Below are positions 21,911 to 29,044 of a stretch of DNA of 29,680 bases, piece by piece. The DNA lies in the IMG/VR virus record IMGVR_UViG_3300047551_002878, positions 1 through 29,680 of that record. One strand, 5' to 3'. The number at the start of each line of letters is the position of its first letter. The first letter of the stretch is position 1. The notes beneath the pieces were generated by a model. It was not told the origin of the DNA, did not search any database, and worked only from the letters and a program-made list of their open reading frames with translations. This DNA comes from a virus. Position numbers and translations under genes: made by a program.

Positions 21911-23880
21911 TATACGTACGCTAAATCCAGAAGAAGTTTATTCTTGATAAAGTTATTTAACAAGTCAAAATCACTAATTGCAGAAGGTCCTTGTCCTCCA
22001 CCACCCGATGCTGAAGTAATAATGTTTTGTTGTTGTCTTGGTTGGTCTATAATGATAATATCTTGACCAGATCTTTCAGGCGTGAGTGAAAATGGTACTG
22101 CATTTGTTTGTTGTGCAGGTGCTGCGATTTGTGCTGGTGATGGTTGAGCAGGTGATTCTGGGACAACTGTTGTGGGTTTTCCTGCGATTCCTGTAAGTTG
22201 TCTACCAATAGAAAGAAGATTTAAATATGGTTTTGGATTGACTGGATTGCCATTAGGTCTTGCCTCAAAGTGTAAGTGAATAGAATAATCACCTCCAGTA
22301 TTTCCTATTTCACCTATTGTTTCTCCATTATAACTCTGCCCTTCTTTTACCATTATGCGAGCAAGGTGTGCAAAATAAAATTCTGTATTTCCAGATTTAA
22401 TAATAACTAAGTTTCCATATCCTTCTCCATTATTTCTTGCATAGGTTACTTTTCCAGACTGTCTGAAAGATACATAAAATCCTCTAGTATTGTAAGTGCC
22501 AATATCAATACCTTTATGTAGTCTTCCACCTCTTCTAGCAGCACCAAAACCTTGACCTGGTGTTAATCCCGCTAAAGGACTTGTGTTTCTAACAACATCA
22601 ACTTCATCGCGAACAGTTGTAGTTATACCTCTTCTGGGTGTTAATGCTTGTGTCGTTGTAGTTGTAGATAACTGAATATTGGGAGATGATGCTTTACCCC
22701 GACTTCTCAATCCATATTGATATGATGCGGGACCAACATAATTTCCAAAAATATTATCACTTGGATTTCTCCTTCTTAACTCTGTAGAACTTGACCGATT
22801 AGGAGTTAATCCTGCACCTAAAAAATCTGTACGATTTTCAACAAATTCCGCAGCTTTTTTTTGCAATGATGGATTGGTAATTGCAGAAACCGTATCATCT
22901 ATCATTCTCTCTGCTTGTTTTCTTGATAGTTTATTTGCAACCATAATTGCTTTTATAGCACTTTCTCTATCTTGTATTGCATTAAACTCTTTAACAGCTC
23001 TACCTACTGGCTCATATTGTTTTCCATTACCAGATAGAATTATTGCTCTAATAGAAGATGATCCAAAAACTCCAGACGCTGCTCTATTATAGATTGATTG
23101 TGCTACATCAGCTCTTCCCTGAGGGTCTCCATCTTCTAGAGAAGTAACTGCTGCTAAGGTCCAAAAATCAGGACTACCCCCACCACTACCACTATAAGGA
23201 GGTGGTTCAGTATAAGCACCTTCATCAGTTTGTTGTGTTCCCGTTTTAGGAATCTCTTCTCCACTATACTTACCTTCTGTAAGTGGAGTTGTAAGTAAAT
23301 CAAATGCCTCTTCAATCTGCCCTGTCAGATTTCCCATAGTGTCATTTAATTCGCCCATCGCATTTTTTACACGATTTGAAGTATCAAAGAAATCAAACTG
23401 CATTAAGTTTTGTCCTAATGCTCCTAAAATATTACCTACATTAGTGAATAACTTAATCGTATTATTAAAGAATTCAGATACAATCTCCCCTGCTCTCTGA
23501 AGTCTTGCAATAAATTCTTCACCCATTGCAATCCAGGTTGGGAGATTATTCATTATCCAACCTGCAGCAAGATAACCAATAAATCCTAAAATTCTCTTAA
23601 AAAATCCACCAGCACCAGTTGCTTGTATCAACTGTTGAGGTCCTGTCGGTGTCATAACAACTCTTGGTGCTTCTAATTCATCCTCTAGAGTTTGTCTCTT
23701 TTCATTTTCTTCTCTTCTTTTTCTGAAGATATTTGTTTGTGCAAATGCTTCTCTTTTAACTTTAGTTCTTTTTAAAATAACTTGCCCAACGGACTTGATT
23801 GCATCTCTACCTTGAGAAATCTTTTTCTTAGATTCATTTGCTGTAAGAATTACTCTTCTGATTGGTGTTGATACTGCCAT
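21910..23880 (-). CDS. Tail protein with SleB-like and M23 peptidase domains (656 aa)
   Basis: The N-terminal 70 residues are a charged helix (KKKISQGRDAIKSVGQVILK); residues about 92-118 are hydrophobic (FFKRILGFIGYLAAGWIMNN). Residues about 237-355 (FWTLAAVTSLEDGDPQGRAD...QSIYNRAASG) resemble SleB-type cell-wall hydrolases. Residues about 443-555 are an M23 metallopeptidase: HKGID (H455, D459), FAHL (H505) and HLHFE (H535, H537), the zinc ligands and catalytic histidines. Together these would cut glycan and peptide parts of the host wall. It occupies the hub region, so it probably delivers wall digestion at the tail tip, replacing gp5 lysozyme. The SleB call is tentative; M23 is clear. Confidence 0.8.
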   Translation of the reverse strand: MAVSTPIRRVILTANESKKKISQGRDAIKSVGQVILKRTKVKREAFAQTNIFRKRREENEKRQTLEDELEAPRVVMTPTGPQQLIQATGAGGFFKRILGFIGYLAAGWIMNNLPTWIAMGEEFIARLQRAGEIVSEFFNNTIKLFTNVGNILGALGQNLMQFDFFDTSNRVKNAMGELNDTMGNLTGQIEEAFDLLTTPLTEGKYSGEEIPKTGTQQTDEGAYTEPPPYSGSGGGSPDFWTLAAVTSLEDGDPQGRADVAQSIYNRAASGVFGSSSIRAIILSGNGKQYEPVGRAVKEFNAIQDRESAIKAIMVANKLSRKQAERMIDDTVSAITNPSLQKKAAEFVENRTDFLGAGLTPNRSSSTELRRRNPSDNIFGNYVGPASYQYGLRSRGKASSPNIQLSTTTTTQALTPRRGITTTVRDEVDVVRNTSPLAGLTPGQGFGAARRGGRLHKGIDIGTYNTRGFYVSFRQSGKVTYARNNGEGYGNLVIIKSGNTEFYFAHLARIMVKEGQSYNGETIGEIGNTGGDYSIHLHFEARPNGNPVNPKPYLNLLSIGRQLTGIAGKPTTVVPESPAQPSPAQIAAPAQQTNAVPFSLTPERSGQDIIIIDQPRQQQNIITSASGGGGQGPSAISDFDLLNNFIKNKLLLDLAYV

Positions 23881-23881
23881 A

Positions 23882-25507
23882 TTACATCACCACATTGTAG
23901 TTGAGTTGTGAATAGAGCACATAGAAATTATCAGTATTTGCAGATGGTATAAATGGCACATCAGTCAATGGTTGTTGTTGAGAAGCAATTGTCTGAGTTC
24001 TATCTCTTCCACCACCAGCCATTATGATGTTTGGTTTTGCTTCTGGAAGAGTTCCTACAGGAGTAGCAGGTTTTGGTGGTGCTTGTACATCTGCAGCAGG
24101 GGGTTTTTCTTGAAGTAATCCTTCAACATTTATTGTGCCATAAGAAGGTGCTGTTTCTTGTGATAATGCTTGTGCCGGACCCTGTAACATATTTGCAGTG
24201 TCAACACTAAATGTCATTTCAGATGGTGTTGGCATTGCAGAAGTTTGTGGTTGTGCAACTGACGCTGGTGGTTGTGGTGTTGCTGGTGGTGTTGCCGCTG
24301 GTGGTTGTGGTGTTGCTGGTGGTGTTGATGCTTGTTGTTGCGATTCTTGCTTGCCAAAAAAAGTGCCTTTTCCAAGTCCAAATTCTCTTGCAATGTCTAA
24401 ACCTGCAAAACCTAAACCAACACCAGGAATTGCAGATCCATAGGATAATAAACCACCAACAATATCTCCTTGTGCTATCCTATAAGTTCCAACCCCAAGT
24501 GCTATGGGTGCAAAAAGTTTGGAAGCAACATTTCCAGTGCCTCGTAATACACCTTGAGCACCTTTTCCTAAATTTTTAACCCCACCCAAAAATCTACTCA
24601 TCACTCCACCAGTTTTACCTAAAACACCTCCAGCACCGGTAACTCTACTTCCAATTCCTCTCAGGGCGGACATACCTCCTCTTAATGCTGCTGCCCCTAG
24701 TCTGAAAGGAGCTAAAGCAATTCTGGTAGCAAGACTTGCTAATTTGAGTGTTAAACCACCAATAGTTCTCAGTAGTAAACCAAATCCAATATTAACTGCA
24801 GCAAATCCACCTATTGCAAATAAAACATTCTTAATAACAGTATTCTTAATCTCTTCAAGTTTTTTAGTATCTCCCTCTGCAAATGCTTTTAGAGTTTCAA
24901 TTCCTTGATTTGTAAGCCACCCAAAGAATAATGTTGTCAAAGCACCCATGACTCTATCAAACAAACTTGTCACAGTTTGTTGAATTTTAGCAAGTGGTCT
25001 TGCTAATGCCGCTTGAATATTTTTCTCTAATTCACTTTCTTTTCCAAGTCTAACTTTACGCTCTGCTAATCTTCTTTCTGATTCTTGCTCTTGCTTAAGT
25101 TGGTTTTGCTCTAGAGCACTTTCTGCTTGAAGTTGTTTTGCAGTATTCTGAATACCCTGATTTAATTCTGTTACTTGTACACGAATTACATCAAGACTCT
25201 GTTGAAGATTTCCAATTGACCCTGCATTTGTCTGTATCTGTAATGTTTGTGCTCTATCAACTAAACTTGTTTGTGGTCTTACTACAATCGCAGATCCTGC
25301 TGCAACTGCTCCGCCGCCGCCAGCACCTCCACCCGCAGCATTTCCACCACCACCTCCCACTGTACGACCACCAAAAACAGATCTTGGGAGCGTGGTGATT
25401 CTTCCTAGAGAAAACTTTTGTAAGGTAATTCTTTCCGAGCTGGTATAATACCCACCACCAGGTTTTTCACCCGTTTGTGCTCTTAAACCAGCTTCTGCCT
25501 TATCCAT
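23882..25507 (-). CDS. Candidate tape-measure/tail core protein, membrane segment and coiled coil (541 aa)
   Basis: Architecture: Gly/Ala-rich N-terminus (GGGGGNAAGGGAGGGG near 50-66), a coiled coil about 100-165 (LQQSLDVIRVQVTELNQGIQ ... ESERRLAERKVRL), a helical part with FFGWLTNQGIETLKAFAEGD, a hydrophobic segment about 228-262 (NVLFAIGGFAAVNIGFGLLL), a Gly/Arg-rich half and a Pro/Gln-rich tail with a duplicated PPATPQPPA unit. Position after gp51 corresponds to T4's 27-28-29 region, so gp29-like tape measure is a reasonable guess, with the 656-aa protein the rival. Start overlaps the gp51 stop by 8 bases. Confidence 0.6.
   Translation of the reverse strand: MDKAEAGLRAQTGEKPGGGYYTSSERITLQKFSLGRITTLPRSVFGGRTVGGGGGNAAGGGAGGGGAVAAGSAIVVRPQTSLVDRAQTLQIQTNAGSIGNLQQSLDVIRVQVTELNQGIQNTAKQLQAESALEQNQLKQEQESERRLAERKVRLGKESELEKNIQAALARPLAKIQQTVTSLFDRVMGALTTLFFGWLTNQGIETLKAFAEGDTKKLEEIKNTVIKNVLFAIGGFAAVNIGFGLLLRTIGGLTLKLASLATRIALAPFRLGAAALRGGMSALRGIGSRVTGAGGVLGKTGGVMSRFLGGVKNLGKGAQGVLRGTGNVASKLFAPIALGVGTYRIAQGDIVGGLLSYGSAIPGVGLGFAGLDIAREFGLGKGTFFGKQESQQQASTPPATPQPPAATPPATPQPPASVAQPQTSAMPTPSEMTFSVDTANMLQGPAQALSQETAPSYGTINVEGLLQEKPPAADVQAPPKPATPVGTLPEAKPNIIMAGGGRDRTQTIASQQQPLTDVPFIPSANTDNFYVLYSQLNYNVVM
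24264..24326 (-). repeat. 33-bp tandem repeat (1.9 copies), Pro-rich tail
   Basis: Units starting at 24264 and 24297 share about 30 identical bases in a row and encode PPATPQPPA twice in the tail of the 541-aa protein. Near-identity at the base level shows a recent duplication. Confidence 0.8.
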
Positions 25508-25673
25508 TCGATTGATTCTTCAGGTTTTCTTCCTCAATATATTGTTGGAGAAGAGTGATGTAAACTTCCCTTTCCCATGGAATCATATTTTCCAACTCTG
25601 TTAATGAATATTTATGATGCTGAATCAATGCAAAATTTGTTTTGTAGTATGATGCAAGATCCTCATGCACCAT
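25500..25673 (-). CDS. gp51: gp51-like baseplate hub assembly protein (57 aa)
   Basis: The ATG at 25673 opens a 57-residue frame, MVHEDLASYYKTNFALIQHH then KYSLTELENMIPWEREVYIT, ending NQSNG. The core KYSLTELENMIPWEREVYI is a hallmark of small tail-assembly proteins annotated as gp51 or chaperones in T4-like cyanophages. It follows gp26 with two bases between stop and start, and its stop overlaps the next ATG. T4 gp51 is much longer (about 250 aa), so this is a minimal version. Required for hub assembly in T4 but absent from the virion. Confidence 0.8.
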   Translation of the reverse strand: MVHEDLASYYKTNFALIQHHKYSLTELENMIPWEREVYITLLQQYIEEENLKNQSNG

Positions 25674-25675
25674 CG

Positions 25676-26395
25676 CTAGGCGAAAAAAGATGTTAGTCCC
25701 TCCAGAATGACTTCACTCTCAACACCCGTGTTTGGATTTGTTACTGTAAGTGTATGAGAAAGTTTTGGCATTGTCTCAAAGAATTTTTCAATGTCCTTAA
25801 ACTGCTGCGAGGTCAACTGCTCTAGAAATTCTTTTAATTCTTTTTTGGTTGAATCTGCTGCTGCCCAAGATTCTTCTTCACTGTAGATTTGCTCAATACA
25901 AGAAATAATCATATCAAAAGTATCATCTACAGAAATTTCAGCACCAACAACAAAGTTACTCTTCACAAACTCTTGCATAGAAGGATATCTCATTCTGAGA
26001 GTAAGATTGTCATCAAGTTTAATATCTCTTGAATGCTTTTTATCAAACTCAACTTGAATATCATCAAGATTAATGCTCATAGGAACTTGAGTTGTGCCAT
26101 CATCAGGGCAAGTGATTAAGACATCAACTTCTTCACCAACAGACTTTCCACGAATATTCAGAAACAAATATTCAATGTCAAAAGTTGCAAGTTGCTCAAC
26201 TTTAATACCACGACTGATGATACAATTGCTGATTACTGTTTTAACTGCTTCAGCGATTTGCTTTGGATCTTCACTCTCCATTGCAATAATAAGAATTTTT
26301 TCTTCCTTCACAAGAAATGGGCGATACTTAATAGTTTTTTTCAGTGAAGGAATTTCCAACTCATATGTTGGTGTAGAGATCTTAGGTAAAGGCAT
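25676..26395 (-). CDS. gp26: Baseplate hub subunit gp26-like (239 aa)
   Basis: The start MPLPKISTPTYELEIPSLKK followed by YRPFLVKEEKILIIAMESED and VKTVISNCI is the characteristic opening of the T4 gp26 baseplate family. The middle (DIEYLFLNIRGKSVGEEVDV, CPDDGT) contains two hydrophilic beta segments. Length is close to T4 gp26 (208 aa). With gp51 and gp54 beside it, this is the classical hub assembly set. A late motif at 26424-26430 lies 29 bases before the ATG. Confidence is high because the N-terminal sequence pattern is distinctive. Confidence 0.85.
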   Translation of the reverse strand: MPLPKISTPTYELEIPSLKKTIKYRPFLVKEEKILIIAMESEDPKQIAEAVKTVISNCIISRGIKVEQLATFDIEYLFLNIRGKSVGEEVDVLITCPDDGTTQVPMSINLDDIQVEFDKKHSRDIKLDDNLTLRMRYPSMQEFVKSNFVVGAEISVDDTFDMIISCIEQIYSEEESWAAADSTKKELKEFLEQLTSQQFKDIEKFFETMPKLSHTLTVTNPNTGVESEVILEGLTSFFA

Positions 26396-26423
26396 AATGA
26401 CCTATAAAAATTTCAGTTAAAAT

Positions 26424-26430
26424 TATTTAG
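26424..26430 (-). promoter_or_regulatory. Late promoter motif (CTAAATA)
   Basis: CTAAATA on the minus strand, 29 bases before the gp26 ATG. Its TAA (26427-26429) is the stop codon of the gp54-like gene. Confidence 0.5.
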
Positions 26431-27266
26431 AAGAGAGTTTCAGGGTTTGCTTGAGAAGATAACGGATTTGAAGATAAAGAATCTGCCGCAGATTGAAGTG
26501 TTGAACTATTACTGACTCCAAAAGTATAAGTCTCTTGTGATGCTCTGAAAATACTTTCTGCAGATTGTGGTGAAGTTTGCAGTGTCAGTGGATTGAGTGG
26601 ATTCTGATTATTACTGTCTCTAGAAATAAACTGATTAAATGTGTTTGTTCTTCCTGCAATATAACGATCGTATTGGAATGATGCAGACACTTTCAAAATA
26701 TCAGAAGAAACATAAGAAACAGGAATGGAGCTCATATTCAAAGGAAATAGTCCTCTAAAGTTATATTCAATCTCTCTCCGATAGTCTCTATCAAACTTGA
26801 CAATTCTTACTGAATTTGCTTTATAATATGAGGGATATTGCATTCTTACAAAATATCCATCTTGATTTTGGTTAATTGGAGCATTCTCTCCAGGCAGAAC
26901 TTGATTATTAAAAGACCCACTTGCAATAAATTCCATCCAACATTCTAAGAAATTAAGCATTTGATAGTTACTATCAATATAAAAATCAAGTGTTATTTCA
27001 GAATAGATTCTAGAATTTGCAAACTTTTCTTGAATTCCCATAAAATTTCCATCAATCGTAAAAGATCCTAATGTAGTTGTTGGAAGAACGGCAGAGTAAC
27101 AAAGAAGACCTGCACTCTCCGCAATGAATCTTGAATCAATTCCTCTTCTAGCCAGATATGACATCAAACGTGGAGGAAGAGTGCCAAACTTCACCTCATA
27201 GTGAGAAGTTTGTGCCAGATTGGTCATCAATGGCTTAATATCAGATATTCTGCGGGGTGTTGCCAC
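26427..27266 (-). CDS. gp54: Baseplate tail tube initiator, gp54-like (279 aa)
   Basis: The protein opens with GTG: MATPRRISDIKPLMTNLAQT, then SHYEVKFGTLPPRLMSYLAR. The core has the tail-tube fold signatures of the gp19/gp54/gp48 group: SRIYSEITLDFYIDSNYQML, VRIVKFDRDYRREIEYNF, FPLNMSSIPVSYVSSDILKV and SASFQYDRYIAG. In T4 gp54 (320 aa) starts the tube on the hub. It is the outermost gene of the minus-strand block, with divergent gp4 opposite. Distinguishing gp54 from gp48 rests on context, since gp48 is the other tube-like gene here. Confidence 0.75.
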   Translation of the reverse strand: MATPRRISDIKPLMTNLAQTSHYEVKFGTLPPRLMSYLARRGIDSRFIAESAGLLCYSAVLPTTTLGSFTIDGNFMGIQEKFANSRIYSEITLDFYIDSNYQMLNFLECWMEFIASGSFNNQVLPGENAPINQNQDGYFVRMQYPSYYKANSVRIVKFDRDYRREIEYNFRGLFPLNMSSIPVSYVSSDILKVSASFQYDRYIAGRTNTFNQFISRDSNNQNPLNPLTLQTSPQSAESIFRASQETYTFGVSNSSTLQSAADSLSSNPLSSQANPETLF

Positions 27267-27267
27267 T

Positions 27268-27275
27268 CTAAATAC
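27268..27275 (+). promoter_or_regulatory. Late promoter motif (CTAAATAC), for gp4
   Basis: CTAAATAC on the plus strand, 33 bases before the gp4 ATG at 27308. It is one half of a 9-bp inverted pair with 27300-27308. Confidence 0.55.
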
Positions 27276-27299
27276 CTTATACGAGTGTTATATTATTAA

Positions 27300-27307
27300 G
27301 TATTTAG
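27300..27307 (-). promoter_or_regulatory. Late promoter motif (CTAAATAC), for gp54
   Basis: CTAAATAC on the minus strand, 34 bases before the gp54-like start at 27266 and directly beside the gp4 ATG. Faces the plus-strand copy at 27268-27275. Confidence 0.55.
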
Positions 27308-27745
27308 ATGTCATATAAGGGAAAATATCAACCATCTCATCCAGAAAAGTATAATGGAAATCCAACAAATATCATATACAGGTCTTTGTGGGAGCGCAAG
27401 TTCATGGTTTACTGTGATACGAATGAAAAAATAATTGAATGGTCATCAGAGGAAAAATGTATTCCATATAAGTCTCCAATAGACAATCGCATACACCGTT
27501 ATTTTCCGGACTTTCTTATCAAAGTGAAAGAGTCTAATGGTAGTATCAAAAAATATATGATAGAAATTAAACCATCAAAGCAAACTATCCCTCCCCCTAA
27601 ACCAAAAAGACAAACTCAGAAGTATATTGCTGAGGTCTATGAGTATGCTAAAAATCAATCAAAGTGGGAAGCAGCAAGAGAATGGTGTGCTGATAGAGGT
27701 TATGAGTTTAAGATAATCACCGAACACGAACTGCAAATTAAGTAA
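27308..27745 (+). CDS. gp4: Head completion protein, gp4-like (145 aa)
   Basis: The sequence MSYKGKYQPSHPEKYNGNPT followed by NIIYRSLWERKFMVYCDTNE and IIEWSSEE...YKSPIDN is the signature of the T4 gp4 (gp50/65) head completion family. Then RYFPDFLIKV and YMIEIKPSKQ supply the D-x(n)-E-x-K pattern of a TnsA/endonuclease-like fold. The T4 protein (150 aa) finishes the DNA-filled head so that tails attach. First gene of the plus-strand block; its TAA overlaps the next ATG. Confidence 0.9.
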   Translation: MSYKGKYQPSHPEKYNGNPTNIIYRSLWERKFMVYCDTNEKIIEWSSEEKCIPYKSPIDNRIHRYFPDFLIKVKESNGSIKKYMIEIKPSKQTIPPPKPKRQTQKYIAEVYEYAKNQSKWEAAREWCADRGYEFKIITEHELQIK

Positions 27746-28119
27746 TGCCAAGAAAAACTCTTCAACAAAGAAACAGAAGTCGTCTTGCTGGTATTGTTAA
27801 AAAATTTATCGGCACAGAAGATGCTGATGATATTATGCTTGAAATTATGAGTGTATTGACTGAATCTTCTGGTCCCCCAGTTGCTGGTAAGTATTATGTG
27901 TTTGTGTATAATGCAAAGACTCCCAATATACAATATGACCAGAATCCTTTTGTCTATGTAAAGAAAGTTTATAATTGGGGTTTTGTGGGATTAAACTATC
28001 ATTGGGGAAAAGAAAGACAATATACTTGGGATGAAATCGCTGGGAAAATGTATGAGGTTTATCAATCGGAAATTGAAGACCTAAAAAGATTATCTTTTGG
28101 TAATGTCAGGACTAAATAG
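27745..28119 (+). CDS. Conserved phage protein of unknown function (124 aa)
   Basis: A 124-residue protein with a basic start (MPRKTLQQRNRSRLAGIVKK), then an acidic helix and a conserved-looking C-terminal domain: YYVFVYNAKTPNIQYDQNPF, VYNWGFVGLNYHWGKERQYT and WDEI. The aromatic Y/W-rich part is shared by many T4-like phages, usually without assigned role. It is coupled to gp4 by TAATG and lies before gp48, so a minor virion or assembly role is likely. Function unproven. Confidence 0.75.
   Translation: MPRKTLQQRNRSRLAGIVKKFIGTEDADDIMLEIMSVLTESSGPPVAGKYYVFVYNAKTPNIQYDQNPFVYVKKVYNWGFVGLNYHWGKERQYTWDEIAGKMYEVYQSEIEDLKRLSFGNVRTK
28112..28118 (+). promoter_or_regulatory. Late promoter motif (CTAAATA)
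   Basis: CTAAATA on the plus strand, 21 bases before the gp48 ATG. The last bases are part of the TAG stop codon (28117-28119) of the upstream gene. Confidence 0.4.
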
Positions 28120-28132
28120 TTCAAAAAAATAA

Positions 28133-29044
28133 ATGGCACCAATATACAGATATCCATTAAAAAGATTAGAGAATAATACGGATTATGTAAAGATTGATGC
28201 TTATAAGTATGAACAACCTAGACTTAATCTTCCCACAGAGGGAGCATTTTCCTTTGCTCAAAATAGTTCTGATAACACATATAAAAGTTTAGGTAGTAAA
28301 CAGATACAAGGAACTGTAATTCTTCCCGTTCCTCAGAGTGTTCCTACAAATACTCAATCTACAAGCTGGGGTGAAGGAAAGATGGGACCGGCACAAACTT
28401 TAGCTCTTGGCATTGCACAGGAAACTGTACAAGGAAAAGAATTTTTTGGATCTCTTGGGTCTAGTCTGGTAGCAGCTGCTTTAGGTATAAAAGATGCGGC
28501 TACAACATCTTTGGGGCAAAAAACAGCGCAAAGTTTTTTTGCTTCAAAAGCAGTCGAAAGTTTATTGGGACAAGATGGTTTGTTTAATGATGTGTTAGCA
28601 AGGAACACGGGGGCAGTATTCAATGAAAACATTGAGCTCTTGTTTAGAGGTCTAAATCTTCGTGCTCCCTTTCAATTTGCATTTGATTTAGCACCTAGAG
28701 ATGCTGATGAAGCAAGACAAATTAAAGATATGGTAGTCTTCTTAAAAAAAGCAATGGCAGCCAGAAAAGGAACTGAAAGTGGCGCAGCTGCTGGACTATT
28801 TTTAAAAGCACCTAATGTGTTTAAGGTCCAATATATGAGTGGAGGAAAACCTCACCCATATCTGAATAAATTTAAGATTTGTGCTCTTACAGACTTAGCG
28901 TTAAACTTTACTGGATCTAATACTTATGCAACATACTCTGACGGAACTCCAGTGCATATGAATCTTGGAATGACTTTCCAAGAATTGACTCCTATTTATG
29001 CTGATGATTATCCAGAAAGAAACGAAACAGGAGTTGGATACTAA
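28133..29044 (+). CDS. gp48: Baseplate tail tube cap, gp48-like (303 aa)
   Basis: The N-terminus MAPIYRYPLKRLENNTDYVK and IDAYKYEQPR begin a protein with a hydrophobic helical middle (LGSSLVAAALGIKDAATTSL) and a tube-fold C-terminal half: ENIELLFRGLNLRAPFQFAF, DLAPRDADEARQIKDMVVFL, LKAPNVFKVQYMSGGKPHPY, LNKFKICALTDLALNFTGSN and MTFQELTPIYADDYPERN. This is the pattern of T4 gp48 (364 aa), which caps the hub to begin the tail tube. Next gene gp53 overlaps by one base. Confidence 0.85.
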   Translation: MAPIYRYPLKRLENNTDYVKIDAYKYEQPRLNLPTEGAFSFAQNSSDNTYKSLGSKQIQGTVILPVPQSVPTNTQSTSWGEGKMGPAQTLALGIAQETVQGKEFFGSLGSSLVAAALGIKDAATTSLGQKTAQSFFASKAVESLLGQDGLFNDVLARNTGAVFNENIELLFRGLNLRAPFQFAFDLAPRDADEARQIKDMVVFLKKAMAARKGTESGAAAGLFLKAPNVFKVQYMSGGKPHPYLNKFKICALTDLALNFTGSNTYATYSDGTPVHMNLGMTFQELTPIYADDYPERNETGVGY

